From contig JAEOAD010000031.1 of assembly GCA_036365145.1 (NCBI GenBank), positions 11,380,001-11,444,000 of the forward strand: a stretch of DNA of 64,000 nt, written 5' to 3'. The stretch is from Orientallactaga sibirica. Its lineage: Eukaryota; Chordata; Mammalia; Rodentia; Dipodidae. Shown piece after piece: positions 45,358 to 56,165 of this stretch. The translations under genes were made by a program, and so were the position numbers. Positions within the stretch are counted from its first letter, which is position 1; each line of letters opens with the position of its first letter. Below the pieces are notes generated by a model. The model saw only the letters and a list, made by a program, of their open reading frames with translations, was not told the DNA's origin and ran no database searches.

Positions 45358-47235
45358 TGTGGTAGTTTGACTCAGGTAACCCCATAAACTTAGGTATTAT
45401 GAATGCTAGGTTCCCAGATAATAAAGATTTGGGAATTAACGCCTCCTGGATGCAGTGTATTGTTGGGGGTGGGCTTATGGGTATTATAGCCAGTTTCCCC
45501 TTGCCAGTGTTTGTCACATTCTCCTGTTCCTGTTGTCCATCTGATGTTGGCCAGGAGGTGACGTTCACACTTTGCTTATGCCATCATTTCTCCCTGACAT
45601 CATGGAGTATCCCCTCGAGTCTGTAAGCCAAAATAAACCTTTTCCCCACAAGCTGGTCTTGGTCAGGTGATTTCTGTCAGCAATGTGAACCTAACTGCAA
45701 CAGTAAAGTTGGTACCAGAAGTGGGGTGGGATTGCTGCTAGACACCTGACTATGTGGCTTTGGCCTTTTGGAGCTGATTTTCAAGAGGAATGTGGAAGGT
45801 TTGAAACCTTGGCCTAAGAGGTGCCTTGTAGTGCTATTAGTACAGCTTTATGGACTATTCTTGTCAGAGTGGAAACATCTAAATGCTGTAAGAACTATGC
45901 ATTGTGAGGTTTGGCTTGTGAGGGTGAGAAAGAGCTTTGCCTGGACTGGGATAGAAGCAGTTTGTGTGAGAGGCTCATGAATGGAGAACTTGTGCAGGGT
46001 TTCTTTGTGTAGAAAAAGACTGATGTGAGCAGAGGGATATGGCACAGAAATGAAATCTTTGGGCTGAAACTTCTGCCTGTTCAGCTGCAATTATATGAGA
46101 GATTACAACCTTTGAGATTGGGCTAACTGACCTGCATTGGGGCAACAGGAAGATTAGACTCTTTTGAAGGGGTACTCAAAGTACCCTGAGGACTCAAGGA
46201 ATGTCCTGTTCTTCAAAGTCTGCTTTATTCCTCCCTGTATTAACAAATTGGCATCCTACCTGGTATTATGGAGTATAAGAAATTCAGGAAAGAGAGAGGG
46301 TCATTGAATTTGCAACACCATCTTTTGTTTTGGAAATGGCCATTACCTGTGTGTAGCAGGTTTGCTGAATTGCCTGCATAGAGACCATCTGGAGCCATGA
46401 GGATGAACAGTCGGTTGCAGTGGAGACCCAGTGGAGATGCTAGGCCCACTAGATGGCTGCTAAGGAAAGCTTCCGGCCCTGGATGAAGTTTTCCAGGACT
46501 GTGAGTAGCCTAACTAGAGGGGTGGAATTGGAACTCCAGAGACTTATTTCTGGTTAGAATTATCAAACTTGGAGACTTGTCACTGATTAGAGTTGTTAGA
46601 CTTGGAGCTACAGAGTCTGATGTTTGCCCAGGTTGTTTTATATCTTGCATTGGTTGAATGTTTTTTTGCCATGCCCAATGCTATCTTTTGCAGTGTGTAT
46701 GTTTATTCTGTGCCATTATGGGTTTTTTGGTTTATTTTTGTTATCATGGCTCAGTTAAAAGACTTTGGACTATGGGGATGTTTGAACATCATTAGGATTG
46801 ATTAAATTATGGGGACTTTTAAAGTTGGACTGAATACATTGTATTTCAAATCATGTATAATCATAAGTGTATGGGGGCCAGGGGCGGAATGAGGTGGTTT
46901 AATTCAGGTATCCCTCATAAAATTATGTTTTCTGAATGCTAGGTTCCTAGCTGATGGAGATTTGGGAATTAATGCCTCCTGAAGGCAGTGTATTGTTGGG
47001 GGAGGGCTTATGGGTATTATAGCCATTTCTCTTTGCCAGTGTTTGGCACACTCTCCTGTTCTTGTTATCCACCTGATGTTGGCCAGGAGGTGATACCCAT
47101 CCTCTGCTCATGCCATTGTATTTCCCTGCCATAATGGAGCAATCCCTTGAATCTGTAAGACAAAATAAATCTTTATTCCCACAAGCTGCTCTTGGTTGGG
47201 TGATTTCTGCCAGCAATGCAAACCTCACTGCAACA
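45358..47235 (+). mobile_element. Near-complete MaLR provirus B
   Basis: 5' LTR 45358-45702 (TGTGGTAGTTTGACTC to CTGCAACA), primer site 45710-45726 (TGGTACCAGAAGTGGGG), interior of about 1.16 kb, purine tract 'gggggccaggggcggaa', 3' LTR 46890-47235. Perfect 5-bp TSD AATAC at 45353-45357 and 47236-47240. Inserted between L1 5'UTR and ORF1. The interior aligns throughout with provirus A and has no long frame, so it needed other elements for mobility. Confidence 0.93.
45710..45726 (+). other. Primer binding site, tRNA-Leu type
   Basis: TGGTACCAGAAGTGGGG seven bases after the 5' LTR, one change from the complement of a tRNA-Leu 3' end including CCA. Confidence 0.8.
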
Positions 47236-47630
47236 AATACTGTAGATAATTCAAACACCCAAGCACCAAATTTAACCAAATGCAAAAATATCTACATTAT
47301 AGTACAAGAATCACAAAATCAAGACAATATAATTCCACCAAAATTGTAAATCCATCAGTAATGACCTCCAGTGAAACTGGTTTAGATTAAATGTGTGAAA
47401 AAGATAAAAAAAAAAAAAGATTATAACTATGTTCCACTAAATCAAATGAATCAAAGAAGAAAACAAACTCCTAAATAAGAACATAGGAAACCACTTTGAT
47501 GAAATCAAGAGGTCAACACAAAACATGAGTGAGAAAACAGAAATACTGAAGAAAAACCAACCAGAAATATGAGAAATGGAAAAAAGAGTAAATCAAATAA
47601 AAATACTCTGTAGAAAGGATCACCAATAAG

Positions 47631-47850
47631 ATGGATGAAAGAGAGAACAGAATATCTAAACTAGAAGACCAGATCACAGATCTAATACAGTCAAACAAAG
47701 AGAAAGACAAGCTAATAGGAAGATATGAATGGGAATTTCAAGACATTTGGGACACTATGAAAAGATCAAACATAAGAATTCAGGGTGTAGTAGAAGAAGA
47801 ATTTTACTCCAAAGGTGTAGTAGGTGTTCTCAACAAATTATAGAAGAACC
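47631..47850 (+). pseudogene. L1 ORF1 remnant (coiled coil to RRM start)
   Basis: 70 codons open with RENRISKLEDQITDLIQSNK (heptad-like) and WDTMKRSNIRIQGVVEEE, the typical entry to the ORF1p RRM. Ends at a stop after VLNKL where the reading frame is lost. Confidence 0.85.
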
Positions 47851-48410
47851 ACGCCCCAATCTGGAAAGAGATGCTAATACAGATACAGGAAGCCCTTAGA
47901 ACATCAGACAGACAAAACCAGGAAAGAACCTCTTCTTGCCATATTACAATTAAACTACTAAACACACAAACCAAAGAAAATATAATGAAAGCAGTTAGAG
48001 TGACAAAACAAGTTACCTAAAAAGGCAAGCCAATCAGAATAACAGCAGATTACACAACACAAACTTTAAAAGCCAGACTGGCTTGGAATGATGTATTTCA
48101 AGTTCTGAAAGATAACTGTCAACCAAGATTACTTTACCCTGCAAAGCTATCTATCCAAATTGAGGAAGAAATAAGGACATTCCACAACAAAAACAGCATA
48201 AAGGAGTACATGACCAATAAGCTAGCTCTACAGAAGATACTTGAAGGGATCCTTCACACTGAAGAGAAAGAAAAGCACACAAATGAGGATACAGGAAAAA
48301 TATACCATACTCAAATAATAGTTAATACAAGAGAGTAAAGGGAAAATAGGAAGCACTACAAAACAAGAAGGATGACAAGAATAAATACTTACCTTTCAAT
48401 AATAACTCTT

Positions 48411-48629
48411 TTTTTGGAAAGAGGGAGAGGGAGACAGAGAACGGATGTGCCAGCAGCTTCTCAGCCACTGTGAACAAACTCCAGATGCGTGTACCCCCTT
48501 GTGGGCAAGTGCAGCATTGTGCCCTTGCATCACTTTGCATCTGGCTAAACATGGCATCTGGAGATTGGAACCGGCATTCTTAGGCTTAGCAAGCAGACAC
48601 CTAAACCACTAAGCCATCTCTCCAGCCTG
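48411..48629 (-). mobile_element. DIP-like SINE, subtype B
   Basis: Complement with 'gtgtaccccc' and 'gggcaagtgcagcattg'; single B box. TSD 'tcaataataactctt' at 48396-48410 and 48630-48644, inside the L1 inter-ORF region. Confidence 0.93.
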
Positions 48630-48785
48630 TCAATAATAACTCTTAATATCAATAACCTCAATGCCCCAACCAAAAGACACGGGGTTGCAGATTGGATTAA
48701 AAGGCAGGATCCTTCTGTTTGTTGCCTCCAAGGACCTCATCTCTCCATAAAAGACAGACACTATCTTAGGGTGAAAGGATGAAAA

Positions 48786-49169
48786 ATGGTATCTCAAGCA
48801 AATGGGTCTAGGAAACAAGCAGATGTTGCTATCCTAATATTTGACAGGATAGACTTCAAACCAACATTACTTAGGAGAGATAAGGAAGGTCTCTATATAT
48901 TGATTAAAAGAACAAATCAACAGGAAGATATTACAATTCAAAACATATATGTACCTATCATGACTACTCCCAATTTCATCAAACAAACACTATCAGACAT
49001 AAGGTCACAGGTAACACCAAGCACAATTGTAGTTGGTGGCTTCAATAACCCACTCATCAATTCACAGCTCATCCTGGCAAAAATAAAGAGAGAGATATCT
49101 GGATTAAGTGATGTCATAGAACAAATGGACCTAACATATATCTACAGAACATTCCATCCAAATTCGTAG
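48786..49169 (+). pseudogene. L1 ORF2 endonuclease remnant
   Basis: 127 codons open: ADVAILIFDRIDFKP, RRDKEGLYILIKRTNQQEDI, TIQNIYVP, VVGGFNNPL, IEQMDLTYIYRTFHPNS. Corresponds to the middle and C-terminal part of the apurinic-type endonuclease. The catalytic GDFN motif reads GGFN, so the Asp is lost. Sequence stops before the RT domain. Confidence 0.88.
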
Positions 49170-49251
49170 GAACACACAGAGAAAATAACATTATAATAAT
49201 CATATCTACAACAGCTTAAGTGTAGTTCAACTCTAAAAAAAAGATACTTGT

Positions 49252-49536
49252 GGACTGGAGAGATGGCTTAGGGGTTAAGGCACCTGCCTCCTAAGCCTAA
49301 GAATGCTGGTTCCAATCTCCAGCAGTTCCAATCTCCAGGTCCCACGTTTAGCCAGATGCAAAGTGATGCAAGGGCGCAATGCCGCACTTGACCCCAAGGG
49401 GGCGCACGCATCTGGATTTCGTTCTCAGCAGCTGAGACATTGCTGGCGCGCCCATCTCTGTCTTCCTCTCCCTCTCTCTCTCTATCTCTGTGTCTCTCTC
49501 CAAAACAAAAAAATTAAAAAAATTTTTAAAAAATTA
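49252..49536 (+). mobile_element. DIP-like SINE, subtype B with duplicated B box
   Basis: 'gatggcttaggggttaaggc', then 'ggttccaatctccag' followed directly by 'cagttccaatctccagg' (B box twice), 'gcaagggcgcaatgccgc', 'agggggcgcacgcatctgg'. TSD 'aaaaaaagatacttgt' / 'aaaaaaagatagttgt' at 49236-49251 and 49537-49552. Confidence 0.93.
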
Positions 49537-49684
49537 AAAAAAAGATAGTTGTATAAAACCCCAAGTTGCTTCAAGAGAATTTTCCTGTATCATGCACCCT
49601 CTCTCTGTGTCACTACATGCTTTTTTCCCTGTGTGCATACTAGTCATATCTCCCCATGTCCCACTCCTCTTTTTACAAGGATAC

Positions 49685-50115
49685 CAAACATATTGATTAG
49701 GGTACAACCTAATGGCTTTATTTTAACTTAGTTATCTCCTTTAAAAGAGATGCTGTCTCCAAATCCTATTGCACTATAAAGTCCTTGGCATTAGAACATC
49801 AACCGATGAATTGGAGCAGGGATCAGGTCAGTCTACATTATAAAAATATTATAACATATATGTAACACTCTTGGTGTCTTGTAAGGACAGCGTCTCAGCT
49901 GTAAAGCAACACCAAAATATTTTATCTCCCTTTGCACACACAGACAAAAGGCCACATAAGGACACAGAGAAGAGGCAGCCATCTGTGAGCCACGAAGGGA
50001 AGTTTACCTGTTCATAGACTTCCAGTTTCCACAACTGTGAGAAAATAAGTATCTGTTGTTTAACCCACCCACTCTGTAGTATTTTTTCTAGGTGTTCCCA
50101 ACAGACGAATGGAAA
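49685..50115. mobile_element. MLT1-like LTR with its 5' half inverted
   Basis: 49690-49810 is the complement of an MLT1-type LTR 5' half ('ctaatggctttattttaact', 'gatgctgtctccaaatcc', 'ggcattagaacatcaac'). 49862-50110 is the 3' half on the plus strand ('aaaggccacataaggacac', 'gaggcagccatctgtgag', 'aactgtgagaaaataag', 'gttgtttaacccacccact'). The halves meet where the LTR would be continuous. Confidence 0.6.
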
Positions 50116-51220
50116 AGCCTCCTCTGAAAAGCTCCTGGGAAGGCTTTATTTGATTTAGTTTGCTTTGTTGAGCCCCATGAGAGTGCAGGTATGTATGAAC
50201 TTGCCACACGAATACCACTGCAACACAACCTGTACTGTGTCTGAGCCTTCCCAAAGAAGGGACAATGGCCATTAGGAAATTCATATACTGCATGTGGCAA
50301 ACCACATGTGTACATGCCTAGTACCACATTTCAGGCAATAGAGGGAGAAGAATACATGCAAGATAACCATAGTAAAGGAGAGAATTCTGAAAGCTGTACT
50401 CTGTGGAAAAGTTAAGAAATCCACCACCAATTAAAGGAAAAGGTGACCACAGCATTGAGATGGTAGCACCAGTGCCAGGAGACATTTAGGTAGTCACATC
50501 TCAGCTATGTGAAAAAGATCTGGCAGTAGAGTTCCATAAATTGGAAAATTTTTCCCCAGAAAGAAGTAGTCTGCTTATTTCTGGAACTGACATTAGACTA
50601 GGGAAATACTTGTTGGGTACACAGTTCAGGGGATTTCCTCTTCTTGGAAGGGACAGTCACCCTTTGACACTTGGGCAGATGAAGACATAAGTCAAAACAT
50701 AGAAAATCAGATTGAGTCATGAGGCTGGACACTAAGGTCAAATCATGCAGGTACCTATAAATGTCTCAGTATTATGTGGGAAAGCAAAGTATACCACTTA
50801 ACTTCAAAGCTGTAGTGTTTTCATTAACTTTGCACAGTTGGAAATTTGCCTCCAGGCAAATAAATACTCACATTATGCATTTTGAGGTTGCTTTTCATAT
50901 TTGTAAAATAATGAGTCTATTCCTTTTTCAATATTGAAATCATTTAGAAGCAGAATACAAGCAAATGGACATCCTTAAACAAAATGACATTCTTTTATGA
51001 TTGAAATTGTATGCATGTGGTAGAAAAATACAAAAAGAAAGTGCAATACCAATAGTTAAGGGACTCAGATTCTTTGCTCTTAGATAGGTTCATGATTGAT
51101 ACTCTAGTGCATTTAGTGCCTGTCTTTTCACTATGTATAAACACACACACACACATATGCACATGCGCCATACACACAAGCACACAGACAGCTAAAGTTA
51201 CAAGTATATGCACATATTAC
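50116..51220. other. Unassigned sequence
   Basis: About 1.1 kb; nothing recognised. Frames around 50060-50327 (minus) are unsupported. Confidence 0.45.
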
Positions 51221-51221
51221 T

Positions 51222-51439
51222 TTAAAAAATTTGTTTATTTATATTTATATTTATTTGAGAGAGGGAAAGAGGCAGAGAGAGAGAAAGAATGGCTGCACCA
51301 GGGCTTCCAGCCACTGCAAACGAACTCCAGATGCATGCAGCATCCTGTGCATCTGGCTTACGTGGGTCCTGGGGAATTGAACTGAAGTCCTTTGGATTAG
51401 CAAGCAAGTGCCTTAACTGCTAAGCCATCTCTCCAGCCC
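51222..51439 (-). mobile_element. DIP-like SINE
   Basis: Complement: TTTATTTATTTGAGAGAGGG, 'cagccactgcaaacgaactc', 'gtgcatctggcttacgtggg', 'taagccatctctccagccc'. Imperfect TSD 'cacatattacttt' / 'cacatgtgttacttt'. Confidence 0.93.
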
Positions 51440-51459
51440 ACATGTGTTACTTTTAATTT

Positions 51460-51990
51460 GATGTTGGGTCATATCTTTTTTACATCATACAATACATTAC
51501 TAGTAATGCCCTAGGCTATTAATAATTTGGAAAATGTGATTTTTTAAAACAATTGCAGCATATTCCATGCATTGATTTTCTATAATTCAAAATAAAGCAT
51601 AATGTTTACAATGTGGTTAATGTTTTACCTTTAAAATTGATACCATGGTGAGCACCCTTATATAAATAATCTTTGCATATATCATTTATTGCTGTATTTA
51701 GATAATCATGAAGTATGGAATTAATGGTTCAATGGCTGAATTGTTATAACCTTTGATTTTAATTGCTCTCTAGAAAGGTTGCTGCAATGAGTGTTCTCAT
51801 GACTGGCACAGGTAAGAGTCCTGCTTCCAGGGTTTCATCAGCTAACTGTAAGCATGTGCTTTAAAAAGACATTTTGCTAATTTGATGAGTAAGAATAGAG
51901 TTGTAGCTTTGTTATAATCGGTTTGGCTAGCAAAACTGATTTTTTTTCTTCTATATGGCTTTAAGTGATTTAAATGGTTTCTGTTGAGTG
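51460..51990 (-). mobile_element. Ancient L1M-like fragment
   Basis: 'cagcatattccatgcattga', 'ataatctttgcatatatc', 'gctctctagaaaggttgctg' follow an old L1M 3' region on the complement. Confidence 0.45.
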
Positions 51991-52015
51991 TTGTCTGCTT
52001 ATATTGTTAACTTTT

Positions 52016-52051
52016 CTACACTTGATCTTAGCCAAAAGGCCAAGAAGTGAT
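52016..52051 (-). pseudogene. U2 snRNA 5' fragment (3'-truncated pseudogene)
   Basis: On the minus strand the 36 bases are the first 36 nt of U2 snRNA with only two changes, both at CpG positions ('atcacttcttggcc', 'ttttggctaagatcaagtg'). No poly(A). 'ttgttaacttttc' (52004-52016) and 'ttgttaatttttc' (52054-52066) flank it as a 13-bp TSD with one change. This part includes the branch-point recognition region only partly, and cannot make a working snRNA. Confidence 0.9.
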
Positions 52052-52177
52052 TGTTGTTAATTTTTCGATTGTATTTTGTCTTTTATTGTTAATTTGTAGG
52101 CATTTTCATAATGTGAAGAAATAATATTTGTAATATGTAGTTTCCTGGATAATTTGCCACATTTCTCTTAATTTTGT

Positions 52178-52411
52178 TTTTTTTAGTTTTTTTTTTAATT
52201 TTAATTTATTAATTTGCAAGCAGAGAGAGAGAGAAAGAGAAAAGAGTGACAGACAGACAGAATGGGCATGTTAGAGCCTCTAGACACTGCAAATGAACTC
52301 CAGATACATGTGTCTCTTGTGCATCTGGGTTACGTGGGTCCAGGGAAACTGAACCTAGGTCCTTTGGCTTTACAGGCAAACACCTTAACCACTAAGCCAT
52401 CCCTCCAGCCC
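52178..52411 (-). mobile_element. DIP-like SINE
   Basis: Complement with poly(T), GA block, 'gagcctctagacactgcaaa', 'aagccatccctccagccc'. TSD 'cttaattttgtttt' / 'cttaatttcctttt'. Confidence 0.92.
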
Positions 52412-53220
52412 TTAATTTCCTTTTTAAAATGATTTTTTAGGCTCACATACCAAGTAATAGGTTTCATTGTGGGATTATCATAGTCTTAGCTGGCTTTTCA
52501 TATCCATTGATTTGATGAAGGCTTTGGAAAAATTATTTACTTAACACCACACATTTTTATTTTGTAATTTTTTTCATTACATTTATTCTTAGAATATTTT
52601 TCCAACCTTACAATTAGATATTCAGGTATACTGTTTTGAATTTTTCACTACATTAAAAACTCCTTACTCATTATATTTTGAATATAGTGTGAGATGGGGA
52701 TTTATTTTCTCACTTTGTTAACTACTAGCTTCAGATTATTTACTGAATATTTACTTCTCTTTAATTATTTCAGATATCACCAAAAGTATATCAATTCATG
52801 CACAATTACAATACTTAATTAACGACTGAAGTTTTACAGTAAATTCTAGAAAGTTTTTGAATGGCATTTATACAAGGTTGGCAAAACATTGATCATTATT
52901 GAAACCAGGTGATAAGAACAATGGAGTTTATCATTCCATTCTCTTACCTTTCATCTGCACTTAAATATTTCTCTAAATAAAATGATTTTATTATGGTTAT
53001 CATTACAGGGAAGTCCAAGCCTTCATAGTGGAAATACCAATCTCTTCCTCAGATTGAAAATGTAGTTAACTATCAATAGATTCTAATGTTGACTTTAAAA
53101 CATTGTCACTGCCATTTCAACTCAAACCCCTCTCATTTTCCCTGGACTGTTTGCATATGGCTCATGGGTACATGCCTCTTCCCATGAGCCCCTTACTTTA
53201 TTCCTGTTCTTTTCACTATA
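52412..53220. other. Unassigned AT-rich sequence
   Basis: Nothing recognised. Confidence 0.4.
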
Positions 53221-53445
53221 CCTTTCAAGCTGAGACTTACTGTATATCCCACTCACTACTTGGCTTGGTACACTAATTACTTCCCCAGAACTCATTCTGA
53301 TGCATCTCAAGTTGACTTATTTGTACCCTCCTTCCTGCTTACAGCATACCCAGTCTTTTTGTCTAGTTGGCAAACTTGTGAGAAGTGTCAGCCTCAGGAA
53401 GCTTTCCTTGAATGCCCTTTACTCCTTCCAATATTCTCAGACCAT
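53221..53445 (+). mobile_element. Possible L2/L3 3' end
   Basis: 'gtgtcagcctcaggaagc' followed by 'tttccttgaatgccc' resembles the conserved CR1/L2 3' region. Weak. Confidence 0.35.
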
Positions 53446-53771
53446 TGAACACCATCAGTTTATTTGCTTGTGTAACTCATGTTAGAGGGAACAGAATTAT
53501 GCTTCTTGTAAAGCCTCAGTATTCAGTGAAGGGTTCATGAGTGGTTGATGTGTAAATAAGAGAACAACCTGCCTTCTAAACCCACATGGAAGAAACATTT
53601 ATCCTAAATTGGAATTTAATTATCACAATCTGTCCGTCTTTCATGTTGTGATTATGGCTACACCTTCAGGTTCTCTCTTAATGAGATCAAGATTTACTAC
53701 GTAACTTAAGCCTCTGAGCCCTTTGGGTTACATTCTTCTTCTTAGGCTCTGGGAGGAGGCCTGGTGTTGAA
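53446..53771. other. Unassigned sequence
   Basis: Nothing recognised. Confidence 0.4.
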
Positions 53772-54155
53772 GCCAGCTTCTCATTGCTGGGATGCAACCA
53801 GAAACAGCTTATCAAAGGAAAGGGTTTATTTCTTGCTTACAAAACCCAAAAGAAACTCCATCAATCATGAAAGAAGCTGCTTTCTTCCATACATCCAAGC
53901 AGAGAGAAACAATTAGATCAAGCAAACACCAATAGCTACAAGCATGAACAGTCAGAGCTCAAACTGCTCAGAAAACACCTAGTAGGGTTGGACTCAGATC
54001 TATGTTCAAGAATACCTTAGGTCTAGACTCCAGGACCTACCCCCCACCTAGGACACAGCCCTTTGTAGCCTGCTAGGGGTTCATTAGGAAGTCTAATAAA
54101 AAATGACTGATCCATGGGACCACACACTCAAATGACCATACCTGGTAATTCATTC
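53772..54155 (-). mobile_element. MaLR/ERVL-type solo LTR
   Basis: Complement layout: 'aaaggaaagggtttatttct' (with the complement of a polyadenylation region), 'cagctacaagcatg'-like centre, 'ggacctaccccccacctagg', 'ggggttcattaggaag'. Same kind as 35715-36030 but a different subfamily. Confidence 0.45.
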
Positions 54156-55560
54156 ACATGGTTATGGGGCATTGCAGTGTTTAGAAGATACTTAACTCCT
54201 CCCTTCTACTTCTTCCCTTGTCAAAGGATGGTGGAGAACACTTTAGGATCCAGCTAAGAGGAGGATGAGCTGGGAATGCAATCACTAGAATTTAGCCAGG
54301 TCCATTTTCATCTTTTGTAGTCATTTTTTTCTAGGTAAGTCCTATGGCACCTGGAACCATGTCATACTAAAGAGCCACCCTGGGTTGTCATTTCTATTAC
54401 TAAAAATATTACTAAAAACTAGATTGTGGAAAACTCTTAAAGTCAACAGATGTATAGAATTTGGCAGGTGAAACAGATGGCTCTTTCCTGTCACAGATAT
54501 ACTTAAAATCCAATGAACACAATTATATATAAAAGCGTTTGATTAGAAATAAGTAAAAAAAAAAAAACCTTGTATTTTGTAACAAAATTCTTAGATTTGG
54601 AGAACTATATGCATCACCACTGCTGAGTATCTCTGTGGGTAGACTTGCAGGCTTTGTCAACCTGACATTACTAGAAGTGTAATGAGAGTTGGCACTAAGG
54701 TAAACATTTCTAAACTATCAGTAGCCAAACACATTATTGATTAAGCATGCTGTAAGACTGAATTATCCACTTATCAATAGAAAATAATCTTATAACAGCA
54801 TTAATTTATTAAGAAGAAATAATGTAAGAGTGTACAGTCAAAAATACAGGAATTTAAGATGCTTCAGAGAATTCATATGAAAAATATCATGTGATTTTTA
54901 AAAACTTTGTATAGGTAGCAATGATCAAGATGTGTAACTTGTTTAGATTAAATAAATCTTCACAATTTTACTCAATTTTGTATTTGTGTATGTTCTTTAA
55001 AAAACATTTAAAGACCTTTTCCAGTTGAAAAAAAAACCCTAGACCAACTTCAGTTCTCCCCAGTACTCAGCCATTTTTGCAATGCCTTCTGTGGTTCCCG
55101 TGCATGACTTTATTTTCCAGACCTTTGGTTCTTAGCTTGCATGTGTCAATTGGATGTTAGCTCTTATCTACTCTGATCACATTCCACCCACCATCTATGA
55201 CAGCCTCTGTAACGTCACCATTCTACTCCCTGCCCTCCTCAACTTCTTTTACCACATGCAAATTGAATCCTCATATCCTTTCAAATATCTTGTCTTCCAT
55301 GTGATGTACTCCAAAGTTAAAATCTCTATTGCTCCCTATATAGACTGTTACACCAGCCCCCTGAATTATTAAATCCTGTCCTCCTATAAATCACTTATTT
55401 TTCTGGATTTTAGTTTATAATACTGGTATACTAAACTATTGGGATCCAGTAGGGAAAAAAATCTATCTCTCCATGTCCATTTAACATCTAATCTTGTCCA
55501 TGGTGTTAATTCATTCTCATTTCTTAAATGAAATCTCTAGAAGACCATGTGGCCTGTATA
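54156..55560. other. Unassigned sequence
   Basis: About 1.4 kb; nothing recognised. A C-rich piece at about 55040-55370 could be an L2 remnant, not firm. Confidence 0.4.
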
Positions 55561-55571
55561 TGTGTGTGTAT

Positions 55572-55630
<59 letters not shown>
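55560..55630. repeat. (TA)n microsatellite
   Basis: About 50 bp of TA dinucleotides preceded by TGTGTGTATATACATACA. Confidence 0.95.
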
Positions 55631-55631
<1 letters not shown>

Positions 55632-55684
55632 TTCTTGTCACAAAAGTGTCAGTTCTATAATTAATACATAGGCACTGTAATAAC

Positions 55685-56165
55685 TATGAGAGTTAGGGCT
55701 CTGCAGAGAAACCACCAATAGGAAGAGGTCTATATTTATGTATCCGTATATTTATCTACTTCAGTGTGTTTGTCTCTCTTTATATGTGTGTATGAAAGAG
55801 AGAGAGAGAGATAAAGAGAGACAATTAAAGAGAGAAAGACACACACACAGAATGAGATATTTATTTAAAGGAATTGGCTCTCACGGTTGTAGAAGTTGGT
55901 AAGGATAAATCTGCAGAGCTAGCAAATATGCTGGAGCCCTTGACCCCAAAGCCAGTGTGAAGGCAGAGTTTCCTTGTTTCCCTCAGTACCTGAAGATGTC
56001 AGTCTTTGTTTCTTAAGGCATTCAGCTTATTGGATGAGTTCCACCCACATTATGGAGGACAAAATGTGCTTTAAGTAACACCTATTGATTTAAGTGTTAA
56101 TCTTGGATGCATTAGACTTGTGTTGGACCAATGTACTATGATAAGCCAAACAGACACATGAAAGG
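55685..56165 (-). mobile_element. MLT2/ERVL-type solo LTR
   Basis: Complement: 'gggctctgcagagaaaccac', 'atttaaaggaattggctctc', 'ggcattcagcttattggatg', 'ccacccacattatggaggac', 'gatttaagtgttaatcttg'. A GAGA/CACA simple-repeat stretch at 55793-55850 lies where such LTRs carry their AT/GA-rich region. Confidence 0.6.

Larger units (their letters stand above)
47241..49190 (+). mobile_element. L1 ORF1 and start of ORF2 (continuation of 44148 element)
   Basis: ORF1 coiled-coil and RRM parts (47500-47850), C-terminal domain (about 48000-48250: 'agaataacagcagattacac', 'ggcttggaatgatgtatttc', 'caagattactttaccctgc'), inter-ORF sequence with a DIP SINE (48411-48629), then ORF2 endonuclease (48650-49170), ending abruptly. 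Frames are broken in several places. Confidence 0.85.

Noticed and set aside
52016..52051. Functional U2 snRNA gene
   Set aside because: Only the first 36 nt are present; no U2 promoter elements or 3' part are visible.
55560..55630. Replication or regulatory AT island
   Set aside because: Simple (TA)n microsatellite without any other signal.
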